21,975 nucleotides of DNA, from positions 1 through 21,975 of the IMG/VR virus record IMGVR_UViG_3300008448_000756. One strand, written 5' to 3'. A program made the translations under genes and the position numbers. The notes beneath the pieces were generated by a model. It worked only from the letters and a program-made list of their open reading frames with translations. It was not told the DNA's origin and did no database searches. The DNA comes from a virus. This document shows positions 16,149 to 21,975 of the stretch, in pieces (positions within the stretch are counted from its first letter, which is position 1; every line of letters starts with the position of its first letter).

Positions 16149-17917
16149 TGACTTACCCGACGATCACACCACTACCTGCTGCCCCGCAACGTACACAAGA
16201 CCCGGATGCTTTTGCTAATACCGCTGATACTTTTGTAGCTGCTCTTCCTGATCTTGTGACAGATGTTAATGCCGCTGGTGCCTACATCGACAATAAATCT
16301 ATCCTTGTAGGTAATAACTTCAAGGGTACTTATTCGGCAGGCACGACTTATCTTGTTGGTGAAAGTGTTCTCTCTAGCAGCAAATACTATGTCTCTCTAG
16401 TGAATGCAAATACTGGTAATACTCCTGCTTCTTCCCCTGCACAATGGTCTGAGATTGCTGGTGCGCCATCTGTTTCTGGTGAAGTCTCTCTGACGGCCAC
16501 TGGCACCATTACGGCTGGTGATCTTGTGTCGTTGCTTTCGGATGGTACGGCCATTAAGTCTACCAGCCCTGAGTTCGATACGCCTACGGAATACTTTGCG
16601 GGTGGGCCTGAACATATCAGTGTATGCCATATCCCCGGAACTCAGAAGTACGTTGTCGGCTATAAGGGAACCAGTAACTTTGGGAATGCTGTTGTTGTAG
16701 ACTACTCGTCTGGCTCTGCTGTTATTGGAACTCCTGTTGTTTTTAACTCTGCAAGTACAGAAGACGTTAATTGCATCTATCATGCAGCCCAAAACGTAGT
16801 TGTTATTACCTACAACGATACTGTAGCCACAGACGTTGAAGTGATCGCCGCCTCTATCAGTGGAACAACCTTAACTTTTGGAACTTCGGTTCAAGTCCAT
16901 ACCGCCGTATCAGCCACAATTCATACCGTTTATGACAGTGTAAACCAAGCTGTTGTTATAGCATACTTCGATGCTACTTATAAGGCAAAGGTTCTGACAG
17001 TTTCTGGAACAACCATCACTCTCGGAAGTGCTGTTTCTATCGTCCCCAGTACATCACTATTTCTTGGTGTTGTTTTTGACGTCCCATCTTCTAAACTTAT
17101 TTTTTCTGTTGGGAGTAGTTCTAATCCAGGGTTGAACCTTGTTGTTGGAACAGTGTCAGGAACCAGTATCTCCTTTGGCACTATCTACACCTCTGTTGGG
17201 TATGCGTCTAACGGTGCAGACATATCTTACACACGTCTTGCCTACAACTCACAAGAAAACAAGACCTATGCTTTTGGCCTTATTAGTCAGCAATCTAGTG
17301 GGGAACTGCATATTGGCTTTATGTCTCAAGTTACTGTCTCAGGAACAAACGTAGCTTTGGGCAAACTTCAAAGGCTAGACGACACAAACCTTAGTGCGTT
17401 TCACTACATTAACCATGTTGGCTCCCTTGGTGTTTTCTACTCAGCTAAAGATAATGCTTTTTACCTACTGGGAAATGAGGATAGTACTGTCTTCTTTAGA
17501 ACAGCTAAGTTCTATAAAATTGTTGCAGATGGGGATTTCTATGCAGTTGAACCAGCACCTTTTACCCCAGAAATAGTGTTTAACCCCAACAACAGCGCGA
17601 TAAACTTTTGCATGGATGCAGATGGTTCTAATCTTGTAGTAATTGGTCTTAGCTTTCTTTCCACTAATTTGTCCCGTTCACACATCACACGCAGAAGCCT
17701 TGCAGAATCCACTTCTTTGAACTGGGTGGGCATTGCTAAAGCATCTGTGACTAACGGTCAGACCCTATCAGTGGTTATCCCCGGTGGTGTAGCAACTGGT
17801 CTGTCCTCTCTGACCCCCGGCGCAAACTACTACACTGCTGGTGCTTCTTACGCTAAGGCTGGCTACGAGAAAATCGGTAAGGCTCTGTCCGCTACCTCAA
17901 TGCTGATTACGGGATAA
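16148..17917 (+). CDS. Tail fiber / receptor-binding protein with propeller-like repeats
   Basis: The 589-residue protein begins with an attachment-like region, then a small carbohydrate-binding-like module (about 59-103, TYSAGTTYLVGESVL, then PAQWSEIAG) and a stalk-like linker. Residues 155-500 hold repeating units of about 50 residues, each with a beta hairpin of the form GTTLTFGTSVQV: GSAVIGTPVVF near 189, GTTLTFGTSVQV near 239, GTTITLGSAVSI near 287, GTSISFGTIYTS near 338, GTNVALGKLQRL near 399. This fits a beta-propeller head. The C-terminus (GLSSLTPGANYYTAGAS, KIGKALSATSMLITG) is typical of fiber ends. The repeats could bind a surface polysaccharide or protein; no enzyme motif is seen. 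Confidence 0.7.
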   Translation: MTYPTITPLPAAPQRTQDPDAFANTADTFVAALPDLVTDVNAAGAYIDNKSILVGNNFKGTYSAGTTYLVGESVLSSSKYYVSLVNANTGNTPASSPAQWSEIAGAPSVSGEVSLTATGTITAGDLVSLLSDGTAIKSTSPEFDTPTEYFAGGPEHISVCHIPGTQKYVVGYKGTSNFGNAVVVDYSSGSAVIGTPVVFNSASTEDVNCIYHAAQNVVVITYNDTVATDVEVIAASISGTTLTFGTSVQVHTAVSATIHTVYDSVNQAVVIAYFDATYKAKVLTVSGTTITLGSAVSIVPSTSLFLGVVFDVPSSKLIFSVGSSSNPGLNLVVGTVSGTSISFGTIYTSVGYASNGADISYTRLAYNSQENKTYAFGLISQQSSGELHIGFMSQVTVSGTNVALGKLQRLDDTNLSAFHYINHVGSLGVFYSAKDNAFYLLGNEDSTVFFRTAKFYKIVADGDFYAVEPAPFTPEIVFNPNNSAINFCMDADGSNLVVIGLSFLSTNLSRSHITRRSLAESTSLNWVGIAKASVTNGQTLSVVIPGGVATGLSSLTPGANYYTAGASYAKAGYEKIGKALSATSMLITG

Positions 17918-17921
17918 AACG

Positions 17922-18170
17922 ATGAAAACCATTATCGACAAAAACACCAAAGTCAGTAAGTACCTCTTCGAAGACGATGCTTCCGTCACCCTGATGGACA
18001 ACATGATCGTGACCCCTGAGTTTATCGTTGCTGACATGAGCAGCGGTAATGCTACTCTGGTTGAGGGTGTAGTTGCTCCTGACGATTGGTTCGGTGGCAA
18101 GTACGTCCTTGATGCAGGTGTGTGGTCTGTGTCGTCCACTTGGGTTGAACCTACTCCTGCGGAAGCCTAA
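17922..18170 (+). CDS. Small fiber-associated protein
   Basis: The 82-residue product starts four bases after the fiber stop, with a GGGATAAAACG ribosome region. It contains MKTIIDKNTKVSKYLFEDD at the start and VVAPDDWFGGKYVLDAGVWSV, a pattern seen in short phage proteins that follow tail fibers. There is no signal peptide or membrane segment. A structural or fiber chaperone role is inferred from position; the exact function is not known. Confidence 0.65.
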   Translation: MKTIIDKNTKVSKYLFEDDASVTLMDNMIVTPEFIVADMSSGNATLVEGVVAPDDWFGGKYVLDAGVWSVSSTWVEPTPAEA

Positions 18171-18193
18171 CAGAACACAAGGATACTCTAACA

Positions 18194-18574
18194 ATGACTT
18201 TTGCACTAGGAACCAGAAGTAAAGAAAATCTCTCTGGCGTTCACCCTGACCTTGTTGCTGTAGTTGAGTTGGCAATTAAGCTGACTGAACAAGACTTCTT
18301 GGTTATTGAGGGTATGCGTACCGTAGAACGACAGAAGAAGTTGCTTGCTGAAGGTAAGTCTAAGACTATGAAATCTCGTCACCTGACGGGTCATGCAGTA
18401 GACCTTTGCCCTTACCCTGTGGATTGGGAAGACCATGAGAAGTTTAAGGTTATCGCTAAGGCCATGAAGGCTGCTGCTGAAGACTTAGGGATTTCTATCG
18501 AATGGGGTGGAGATTGGAAGAACGGTTGGGATAAACCCCACTACCAGCTTACCCACAAAGACTACCCACAGTAA
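18194..18574 (+). CDS. Endolysin, M15-type peptidoglycan peptidase
   Basis: The 126-residue enzyme matches the M15 (VanX/VanY, T5-like endolysin) family, which cleaves peptide bonds in peptidoglycan stems. The zinc-site pattern SRHLTGHAVD at 61-70 supplies H63 and D70; WDKPHYQL at 112-119 supplies H116 and a likely catalytic D113. The N-terminal region (IEGMRTVERQKKLLAEGKSK, about 38-57) is also typical. It has no signal peptide, so a holin is needed to reach the cell wall, and holin and spanin candidates follow downstream. A ribosome site AAGGAT lies upstream of the ATG. Length is on the short side but the catalytic core is complete. Confidence 0.9.
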   Translation: MTFALGTRSKENLSGVHPDLVAVVELAIKLTEQDFLVIEGMRTVERQKKLLAEGKSKTMKSRHLTGHAVDLCPYPVDWEDHEKFKVIAKAMKAAAEDLGISIEWGGDWKNGWDKPHYQLTHKDYPQ

Positions 18575-18579
18575 GTATT

Positions 18580-18732
18580 ATGACTTGCTTCCTATCATTT
18601 TTAACTGCCTCACATTTGTGGTTGTCAGGGTCCAATGTCCTTGTGACTGTCTGTAACTACAACTGTGGGGTAAAGATTGCAATCCCCTATGGGGAAGAAT
18701 GCCGAAAGACATTTGTTAAGGATAGGAAATGA
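18580..18732 (+). CDS. Cys-rich exported microprotein in the lysis cluster (unrecognised)
   Basis: A 50-residue open frame fills the otherwise empty gap between endolysin and the next gene. It has a hydrophobic N-terminal stretch (CFLSFLTASHLWLSG), a short hydrophobic core, then CNYNCG and a late EECRKTF, with cysteines at 3, 25, 29 and 41. Its stop TGA overlaps the next ATG as ATGA, so the two are likely coupled. The ribosome site is weak (GTAAG about six bases upstream). This resembles a small secreted disulfide-containing protein. The gene is real in my judgment because it spans the gap fully and ends exactly in the coupling overlap, but its function is unknown. Confidence 0.55.
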   Translation: MTCFLSFLTASHLWLSGSNVLVTVCNYNCGVKIAIPYGEECRKTFVKDRK

Positions 18733-19196
18733 TTGACCCACTTACAGCACTTGCTGTTGCTTCTGCGGCAGTATCTCAGGCCAGACAACTTATCTCAGCG
18801 GGAAGAGATGCACACGCAGCATTAGCTAAGTTCGCAGGGGCTGTAAGTGACATCAGTTATGCTGCTGAGAAAGCAAAGAACCCCTCTATCTGGAAGTCTC
18901 TCACTGGTAGTGCAGAAGCTGAAGCTATGGAGATTTTTGCTGCTGAGAAGAAGATACAACAGATGAAGCGTGACGTTGAGACCTTGATTGGCTACACCTA
19001 TGGTCAGACTGGTCTTGAGGAATATAAGAACACCCTGCGTACCGTGAAGGCACAGAGGCAAAAGGCTGAATACAGACGCCATGAGATAAAAGAAGCAATC
19101 ACACTCTGGCTCTTTGGTATCTTTATTACAGTGGTTGGTGTAGGTATCTTAGGCTTGTTTGCCTTTCTGCTTGGCTTACATCAGGGAATATGGTAA
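18729..19196 (+). CDS. Marine-phage-type protein with C-terminal membrane anchor
   Basis: The 155-residue protein begins MIDPLTALAVASAAVSQARQ and carries a conserved SAGRDAHAALAKFAGAVSD stretch (about 24-42), NPSIWKSLTGSAEAEAM (51-67), a charged helical region, and one strong membrane segment at about 125-148. I recognise related proteins in marine phage lysis regions, where their role is not settled; a holin partner, lysis accessory or virion protein are all possible. AAGGATAGGA just before the ATG is a good ribosome site within the upstream microgene. It overlaps the holin gene at its end. Confidence 0.6.
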   Translation: MIDPLTALAVASAAVSQARQLISAGRDAHAALAKFAGAVSDISYAAEKAKNPSIWKSLTGSAEAEAMEIFAAEKKIQQMKRDVETLIGYTYGQTGLEEYKNTLRTVKAQRQKAEYRRHEIKEAITLWLFGIFITVVGVGILGLFAFLLGLHQGIW

Positions 19197-19456
19197 TGAA
19201 GATCACCCCAGAAATAGTTGACAAATGGCGCATCTGGCCCAGAATGATTATTACCCTTTATGGTATTGCTTTCTACCAGACGACCACTTGGTTTATGGAA
19301 CTCACTGATCCTACAAATGCACAGGCTGGCTTTGTATCAGTTATTGTTGGTGCTGGTGCTGGCTTCTTTGGTATCTATGTGAACGGGAGGATCACTAACC
19401 ATGCAAAAACTCCGTCTTCTGGTCCTACTGACAATAGTGGTGGTGACGACAAGTAG
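19196..19456 (+). CDS. Holin (two-segment, putative)
   Basis: The 86-residue protein has two predicted membrane segments (about 14-34 and 43-63) joined by a short DPTNAQAG loop and ends in a polar tail. KITPEIVDKWRIWPRMIITLYG at the start is typical of a recurring marine-phage holin group. Holins form the lethal inner membrane lesion that releases the endolysin. The ATG at 19196 is preferred over ATG 19190 because AGGGA (19183-19187) is eight bases away from it but only two from the other; start uncertainty is six bases. Its C-terminal coding end overlaps the spanin gene by 56 bases in another frame. Confidence 0.75.
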   Translation: MKITPEIVDKWRIWPRMIITLYGIAFYQTTTWFMELTDPTNAQAGFVSVIVGAGAGFFGIYVNGRITNHAKTPSSGPTDNSGGDDK

Positions 19457-19745
19457 TTGTTCAGGTTTAAGCCCTTTGGGTTTACTAACGGGTGGTGGTG
19501 GCCCTAACGTAGCTGCTAACGTACAAGCAGGTAAAGAGAACACCCAACAAGTTGTAGCTAATCAAGTTAGAACAGAAGCAGGTCGGGACGTAATTCAACA
19601 ATCCTCTCCTGTAGTCGCAGAGAATATCAAAGAAGTTACAATCCAGCAAACTCCGCTATGGATGCTAGTCCTTCTTGTTCTGGGGTGGTTATTCCCATCC
19701 CCTAATGAAATCGCTAGATCAGTAAGAGGGCTATTCAAGAAATGA
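19401..19745 (+). CDS. Unimolecular spanin candidate (u-spanin)
   Basis: The 114-residue protein has an N-terminal signal sequence (about 1-19) ending in a lipobox-like VTTSSC (C20), so it would be lipidated and sent to the outer membrane. Its C-terminal end carries a membrane segment (about 84-98, TPLWMLVLLVLGWLF) followed by a short basic tail. Lipoprotein head plus inner-membrane tail in a single chain is the topology of a u-spanin, which fuses inner and outer membranes at lysis. The middle (residues 35-80) is a polar linker with an NVAANVQAGKENTQQ stretch. GGGAGGA lies nine bases before the ATG inside the holin gene. The lipobox is slightly atypical (Thr at -3). Confidence 0.75.
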   Translation: MQKLRLLVLLTIVVVTTSSCSGLSPLGLLTGGGGPNVAANVQAGKENTQQVVANQVRTEAGRDVIQQSSPVVAENIKEVTIQQTPLWMLVLLVLGWLFPSPNEIARSVRGLFKK

Positions 19746-19978
19746 ACTATCTGGAGTATATCATTGGAGGTACAATAGCCGCTATCTTCTCAGGGATTTC
19801 TTGGTTGGTCCGTAGGGTTCTTACAAACGAGAAGCAGATTGCGTTGCTACAAACTGAGATCATCTCTAGGGATGAAAGACGTAACGAAGACCGTGAGATT
19901 ATGAGGGATATTCAAAGTGATTTAAAGGAAGTCAAACGAGACATCCTAGACCTATACAAAAAGAACGATTTAGAATAA
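19742..19978 (+). CDS. N-anchored coiled-coil membrane protein of the lysis cluster
   Basis: The 78-residue protein has one membrane segment near 5-23 (EYIIGGTIAAIFSGISWLV) and then a highly charged, helical, coiled-coil-like region to residue 73. The gene overlaps the spanin gene by four bases (ATGA). Architecture resembles XhlA-like lysis accessories or an i-spanin-like inner membrane protein, or an antiholin. With a u-spanin beside it, an accessory or regulator is more likely than a second spanin, but this is inference. A terminator follows within a few bases of the stop. Confidence 0.6.
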   Translation: MNYLEYIIGGTIAAIFSGISWLVRRVLTNEKQIALLQTEIISRDERRNEDREIMRDIQSDLKEVKRDILDLYKKNDLE

Positions 19979-19981
19979 GAT

Positions 19982-20026
19982 AAGCCCCAGAGTTAGGACG
20001 ATTGATCCTGACTCTGGGGCTTTTTT
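19982..20026 (+). terminator. Rho-independent terminator closing the late operon
   Basis: AGCCCCAGAGT (19983-19993) pairs with ACTCTGGGGCT (20011-20021), extended inward by a G-U pair and AGGA/TCCT (19995-19998 with 20006-20009), leaving a seven-base loop. T20021-T20026 follow directly. This makes a 16-bp-class hairpin with a U-tract on the + strand. On the - strand the same stem is followed by TTATCTTATTC, so weaker bidirectional action is possible, which suits the convergent genes. Confidence 0.9.
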
Positions 20027-20030
20027 CATT

Positions 20031-20096
20031 TTAGCCTTCGTAGGCGTACCACATTACAAGCAAGACAAAGGCTAGGAATACTAAGGAACCAATCAT
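20031..20096 (-). CDS. 21-residue membrane microprotein
   Basis: On the - strand, ATG at 20094-20096 overlaps the stop of the 65-residue gene as ATGA. The frame encodes 21 residues: a hydrophobic run GSLVFLAFVLLVMW followed by YAYEG and a stop, a single membrane segment with a short polar tail. A GGGGTGA ribosome-like stretch sits about nine bases upstream in the preceding gene. The frame ends five bases before the terminator stem region. The coupling overlap and neat fit argue for reality, yet such a short frame can arise by chance. Confidence 0.4.
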   Translation of the reverse strand: MIGSLVFLAFVLLVMWYAYEG

Positions 20097-20290
20097 GCAG
20101 GATCACCCCACTGATAGCAAACGTATAGAACCCCATGCTCTGGTAGTTGTCCTGTCTTAGTCTTGGCCTGATTTTCCTCAATCGTCCTTGCCGCAGCATC
20201 TTCACACTGAGCAACATCAGAGAACACATCAGGTGGAGAGATGGTCCTGCATTCGTCTAGAGTACAGATCAGGAATACGAGAGAGATCAT
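20093..20290 (-). CDS. Small Cys-containing protein, possibly exported
   Basis: This 65-residue product starts with a short hydrophobic stretch (MISLVFLIC) and then a polar, Cys-containing body with cysteines at 9, 14, 29 and 58 and an aromatic YVCYQWGDPA end. Its ATG overlaps the DUF3310 stop (TCATGA), and its own stop overlaps the next ATG, so it lies in a coupled chain. AAGGA lies about ten bases upstream. I recognise the general pattern (short hydrophobic start, paired cysteines, late WG motif) from small phage proteins but not a named family. A different frame over the same bases (20026-20229) is a shadow. Confidence 0.6.
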   Translation of the reverse strand: MISLVFLICTLDECRTISPPDVFSDVAQCEDAAARTIEENQAKTKTGQLPEHGVLYVCYQWGDPA

Positions 20291-20595
20291 GATTCATCTG
20301 GTCCTTCTAACTCACCAATCAGACGATCAAGATACCAACGGGCTTTCTTGAGGTCTTCCAGAGGCTTTGCCTTATAGCGCCAACGGTGTAGGTACTTCTT
20401 GCAGTTGCCCTCTAGATAGCCTGTGTAGCCTTCCCAAGACATGTTGTCCTTTAGGTAGTCGATACATTCGATCCCACCATTGTTGTAGTGGGCAGGCTTA
20501 TCTACCATGTCTACAACATCTTCCATGTGTTCACTGAGATCGTAGCCTTCGTCCTCAACCATTGACCACTTCAGTACAGTTTCGCTAGTTCTCAT
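20287..20595 (-). CDS. DUF3310 protein
   Basis: The 102-residue product matches the DUF3310 pattern: VDKPAHYNNGGIECIDYL (about 31-48), a WEGYTGYLEGNCKKYLHRW core (about 54-72), then PLEDLKKARWYLDRLI (about 78-93). The family is widespread in phages and of unknown biochemical role, possibly nucleotide metabolism or replication associated by context. The first 27 residues are an acidic extension. It starts immediately after the phoH stop (TGA then ATG) with GAGGAG as ribosome site in the phoH end, so the two are coupled. Confidence 0.85.
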   Translation of the reverse strand: MRTSETVLKWSMVEDEGYDLSEHMEDVVDMVDKPAHYNNGGIECIDYLKDNMSWEGYTGYLEGNCKKYLHRWRYKAKPLEDLKKARWYLDRLIGELEGPDES

Positions 20596-21312
20596 TCAGA
20601 GATTCTCCTCATAGAATGCTTTGATCCATTCTTTACATATATCACTTCGCACGATGTCGTCAACACCAAACTCAATGACAGGGATGCTCATGTTGTACTT
20701 CTTAGCTAGATGAATGGCTTTAGATAACCCAGACTGTTGTTTGATGTCAGACTGTCGAATGTCACCAGAGAGAACAAACGTACAGTTCTCACCAATGCGG
20801 GTAGCCAACATCTTAAACTCTTCAACAGTCAGGTTCTGGGCTTCATCACAGATCACAAAGGCATCATTGAAGGAAGACCCTCGCATGTACTCTAGGGGAG
20901 CCATACGGATGTTCCCGTTCTTGATGTCAGTGTCTACCTTGTTCTTACCTAGTTGCTCTTCCATAGTGGTCAGGAGAGGCGATAGCCAAGGTCCGTACTT
21001 CTCACCCATGTCACCCGGCAGGGAGCCTAGAGACTTACCTACAGAGACCGCTGGCCGGGTTAGGATGATACGTTCGATCTTACGTCCAAGGAGTAGGTTG
21101 CAAGCAAAGGTGACAGGAATCCAAGTCTTACCAGTACCACTAGGTCCAAGGGCGATAACCTGATTGCTGGTCTTTAGTGCATCTACATAGGCCCTCTGAG
21201 TTTCGTTGCGGGGGTAGATAGCTACCAACTTGGACATAGATTCTTCTTCTGCGCCTTTGTACTTTGTAGCCCGCTTACCTCGTGGTTTCTCTAGCGTCAT
21301 TTTGTTATCCAT
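20596..21312 (-). CDS. phoH: PhoH-like ATPase
   Basis: The 238-residue protein has a P-loop GPSGTGKT at 56-63, a Walker B VICDE at 153-157 followed by AQN, an SGDIRQSD sensor-like motif at 182-189, and a C-terminal IEFGVDDIVRSDICKEW stretch (about 213-229). This is the PhoH family, common in marine phages and often linked to phosphate stress, RNA processing or nucleotide metabolism without a firmly known role. The N-terminus is uncertain: ATG 21312 has no clear ribosome site, whereas M5 (21300) has GGAT just upstream, and M26 is also possible. It is followed by DUF3310 with no gap. Confidence 0.9.
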   Translation of the reverse strand: MDNKMTLEKPRGKRATKYKGAEEESMSKLVAIYPRNETQRAYVDALKTSNQVIALGPSGTGKTWIPVTFACNLLLGRKIERIILTRPAVSVGKSLGSLPGDMGEKYGPWLSPLLTTMEEQLGKNKVDTDIKNGNIRMAPLEYMRGSSFNDAFVICDEAQNLTVEEFKMLATRIGENCTFVLSGDIRQSDIKQQSGLSKAIHLAKKYNMSIPVIEFGVDDIVRSDICKEWIKAFYEENL

Positions 21313-21359
21313 AATTGAGGGTATGCAAGCAGTTTAACACCATGCTCAGGGTGGGTACT

Positions 21360-21975
21360 TTAGGTCAGGTCAACAATCTCACAGCTACCACCCGCACAAG
21401 CAAAGGTGCTAGTCCCTTTGGAAGTGTCTTCTTTCTCGTAGTTACTCAGGTCAGCCCAGTTGATCCGTTCAGGCATAAGAGCAAGAGCATCAAGGTACTC
21501 ACGTTCACTAACCTCTTGGTAGGGTGCCTGTTGATAGCTATGGTCTGAGTGTGGCAAGAAAGACACACCTGATACTTCATCGAAGTGTTTGTAGACCCAA
21601 GCACCAACTTCCATCCATTCGTGGTCCCGTACAGTCACAGTCACAGAAGGCTTATGCTCACACCAATGACGCTGATAGACCAACCACAACTGCAACTGTT
21701 CGATAGCAGTCATGTCATTGCGAGTGATAGCACCTACAGGAGACTTTTGTGGGAAGCTAAAGACAGTAGTGCTATCCGGCTTCATCACATCAGGCTCATT
21801 CGGGATGCCTTGGTCAATCATAAACTGCGTCAGAGGGTCTTTGTTATCTCCACGTACAGTGCGAATATAATAGGCTGAGTGACGAGCATGAATCCCACTG
21901 GCAGAATCAACCAACTGGGACACTGTGCCTGACGGCTTGACGCAAGTGATAGCAGCAGAAGCAGGAATACCAAGG
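21360..21975 (-). CDS. nrdJ: Class II (adenosylcobalamin-dependent) ribonucleotide reductase, C-terminal part
   Basis: Only the last 204 residues lie in the window; the start is beyond the right edge. The frame opens LGIPASAAITCVKPSGTVSQL, a class II reductase signature, followed by DSASGIHARHSAYYIRTVRGD, a conserved region with SVTVTVRDHEWMEVGAWVYKH and VSGVSFLPHSDHSYQQAPYQE, and ends with FACAGGSCEIVDL, where the cysteine pair serves for re-reduction of the active site. The protein reduces ribonucleotides to deoxyribonucleotides using coenzyme B12, without oxygen dependence. The monomeric triphosphate-type (RTPR) form seems likely. The stop at 21360 is 47 bases from the phoH start, suggesting one transcript. 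A GTG-started short frame inside (21921-21923) is not a true start. Confidence 0.92.
   Translation of the reverse strand, partial: LGIPASAAITCVKPSGTVSQLVDSASGIHARHSAYYIRTVRGDNKDPLTQFMIDQGIPNEPDVMKPDSTTVFSFPQKSPVGAITRNDMTAIEQLQLWLVYQRHWCEHKPSVTVTVRDHEWMEVGAWVYKHFDEVSGVSFLPHSDHSYQQAPYQEVSEREYLDALALMPERINWADLSNYEKEDTSKGTSTFACAGGSCEIVDLT

Noticed and set aside
20714-21163. 149-codon + strand frame over phoH
   Set aside because: Antisense to phoH, whose Walker motifs are intact; opposes the direction of its operon.
21308-21345. Twelve-codon upstream frame overlapping the phoH start
   Set aside because: Too short, no convincing ribosome site and no coupling need; likely chance.
1-21975. Integrase, attachment site, tRNA, CRISPR array or insertion sequence
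   Set aside because: Looked for on both strands by eye; no cloverleaf, regular spaced repeat array, transposase or recombinase motif was found in this window.

Overview
The window is the structural and lysis half of a tailed double-stranded DNA phage genome, together with the start of an opposing metabolic/replication block. The tape measure gene, frameshifted tail assembly chaperones, tail tube and tail terminator point to a siphovirus with a long non-contractile tail. The lysis genes, DUF3310, PhoH and coenzyme-B12-dependent (class II) ribonucleotide reductase form a set common in phages of marine Gram-negative bacteria. A lipoprotein-type spanin requires an outer membrane. The host cannot be fixed further from sequence alone; a marine alphaproteobacterium is a guess.

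Layout: bases 1-658 are a non-coding leader with a sigma70-like promoter, three TATAGTAT words and a nested inverted repeat. From 659 to 19978 every gene is on the + strand and most are touching or overlapping. The packaging and head block holds small terminase, large terminase, portal, a beta-rich virion protein, a ChaB/XkdF-type protease, a scaffold-like protein, a decoration protein and the major capsid protein. The neck block (7634-9738) holds connector, head-tail joining, tail completion and tail terminator candidates. The tail block holds a 55-aa protein, the tail tube, a structured 117-base intergenic RNA, G and GT chaperones linked by a -1 frameshift, the tape measure, a 300-aa tip protein, a propeller-like fiber and a small accessory protein. 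The lysis block (18194-19978) holds an M15 endolysin, an unlisted 50-aa Cys-rich protein, a C-terminally anchored membrane protein, a holin, a unimolecular spanin candidate and an N-anchored coiled-coil protein. A strong hairpin terminator at 19982-20026 closes the rightward unit.

The - strand carries, in transcription order, the 3' part of a class II ribonucleotide reductase (entering from outside the window), phoH, a DUF3310 gene, a 65-aa Cys-containing protein and a 21-aa membrane microprotein. The last three are chained by ATGA overlaps and converge on the same terminator.

The most interesting points are: a predicted H-type pseudoknot between the tail tube and chaperone genes whose loop can alternatively pair with the chaperone start site; a canonical TTTTTTG slippery site; a capsid protease whose last core segment is on the next gene; a serine codon switch to TCG confined to the most abundant virion proteins; and several microproteins in the lysis and convergent regions.
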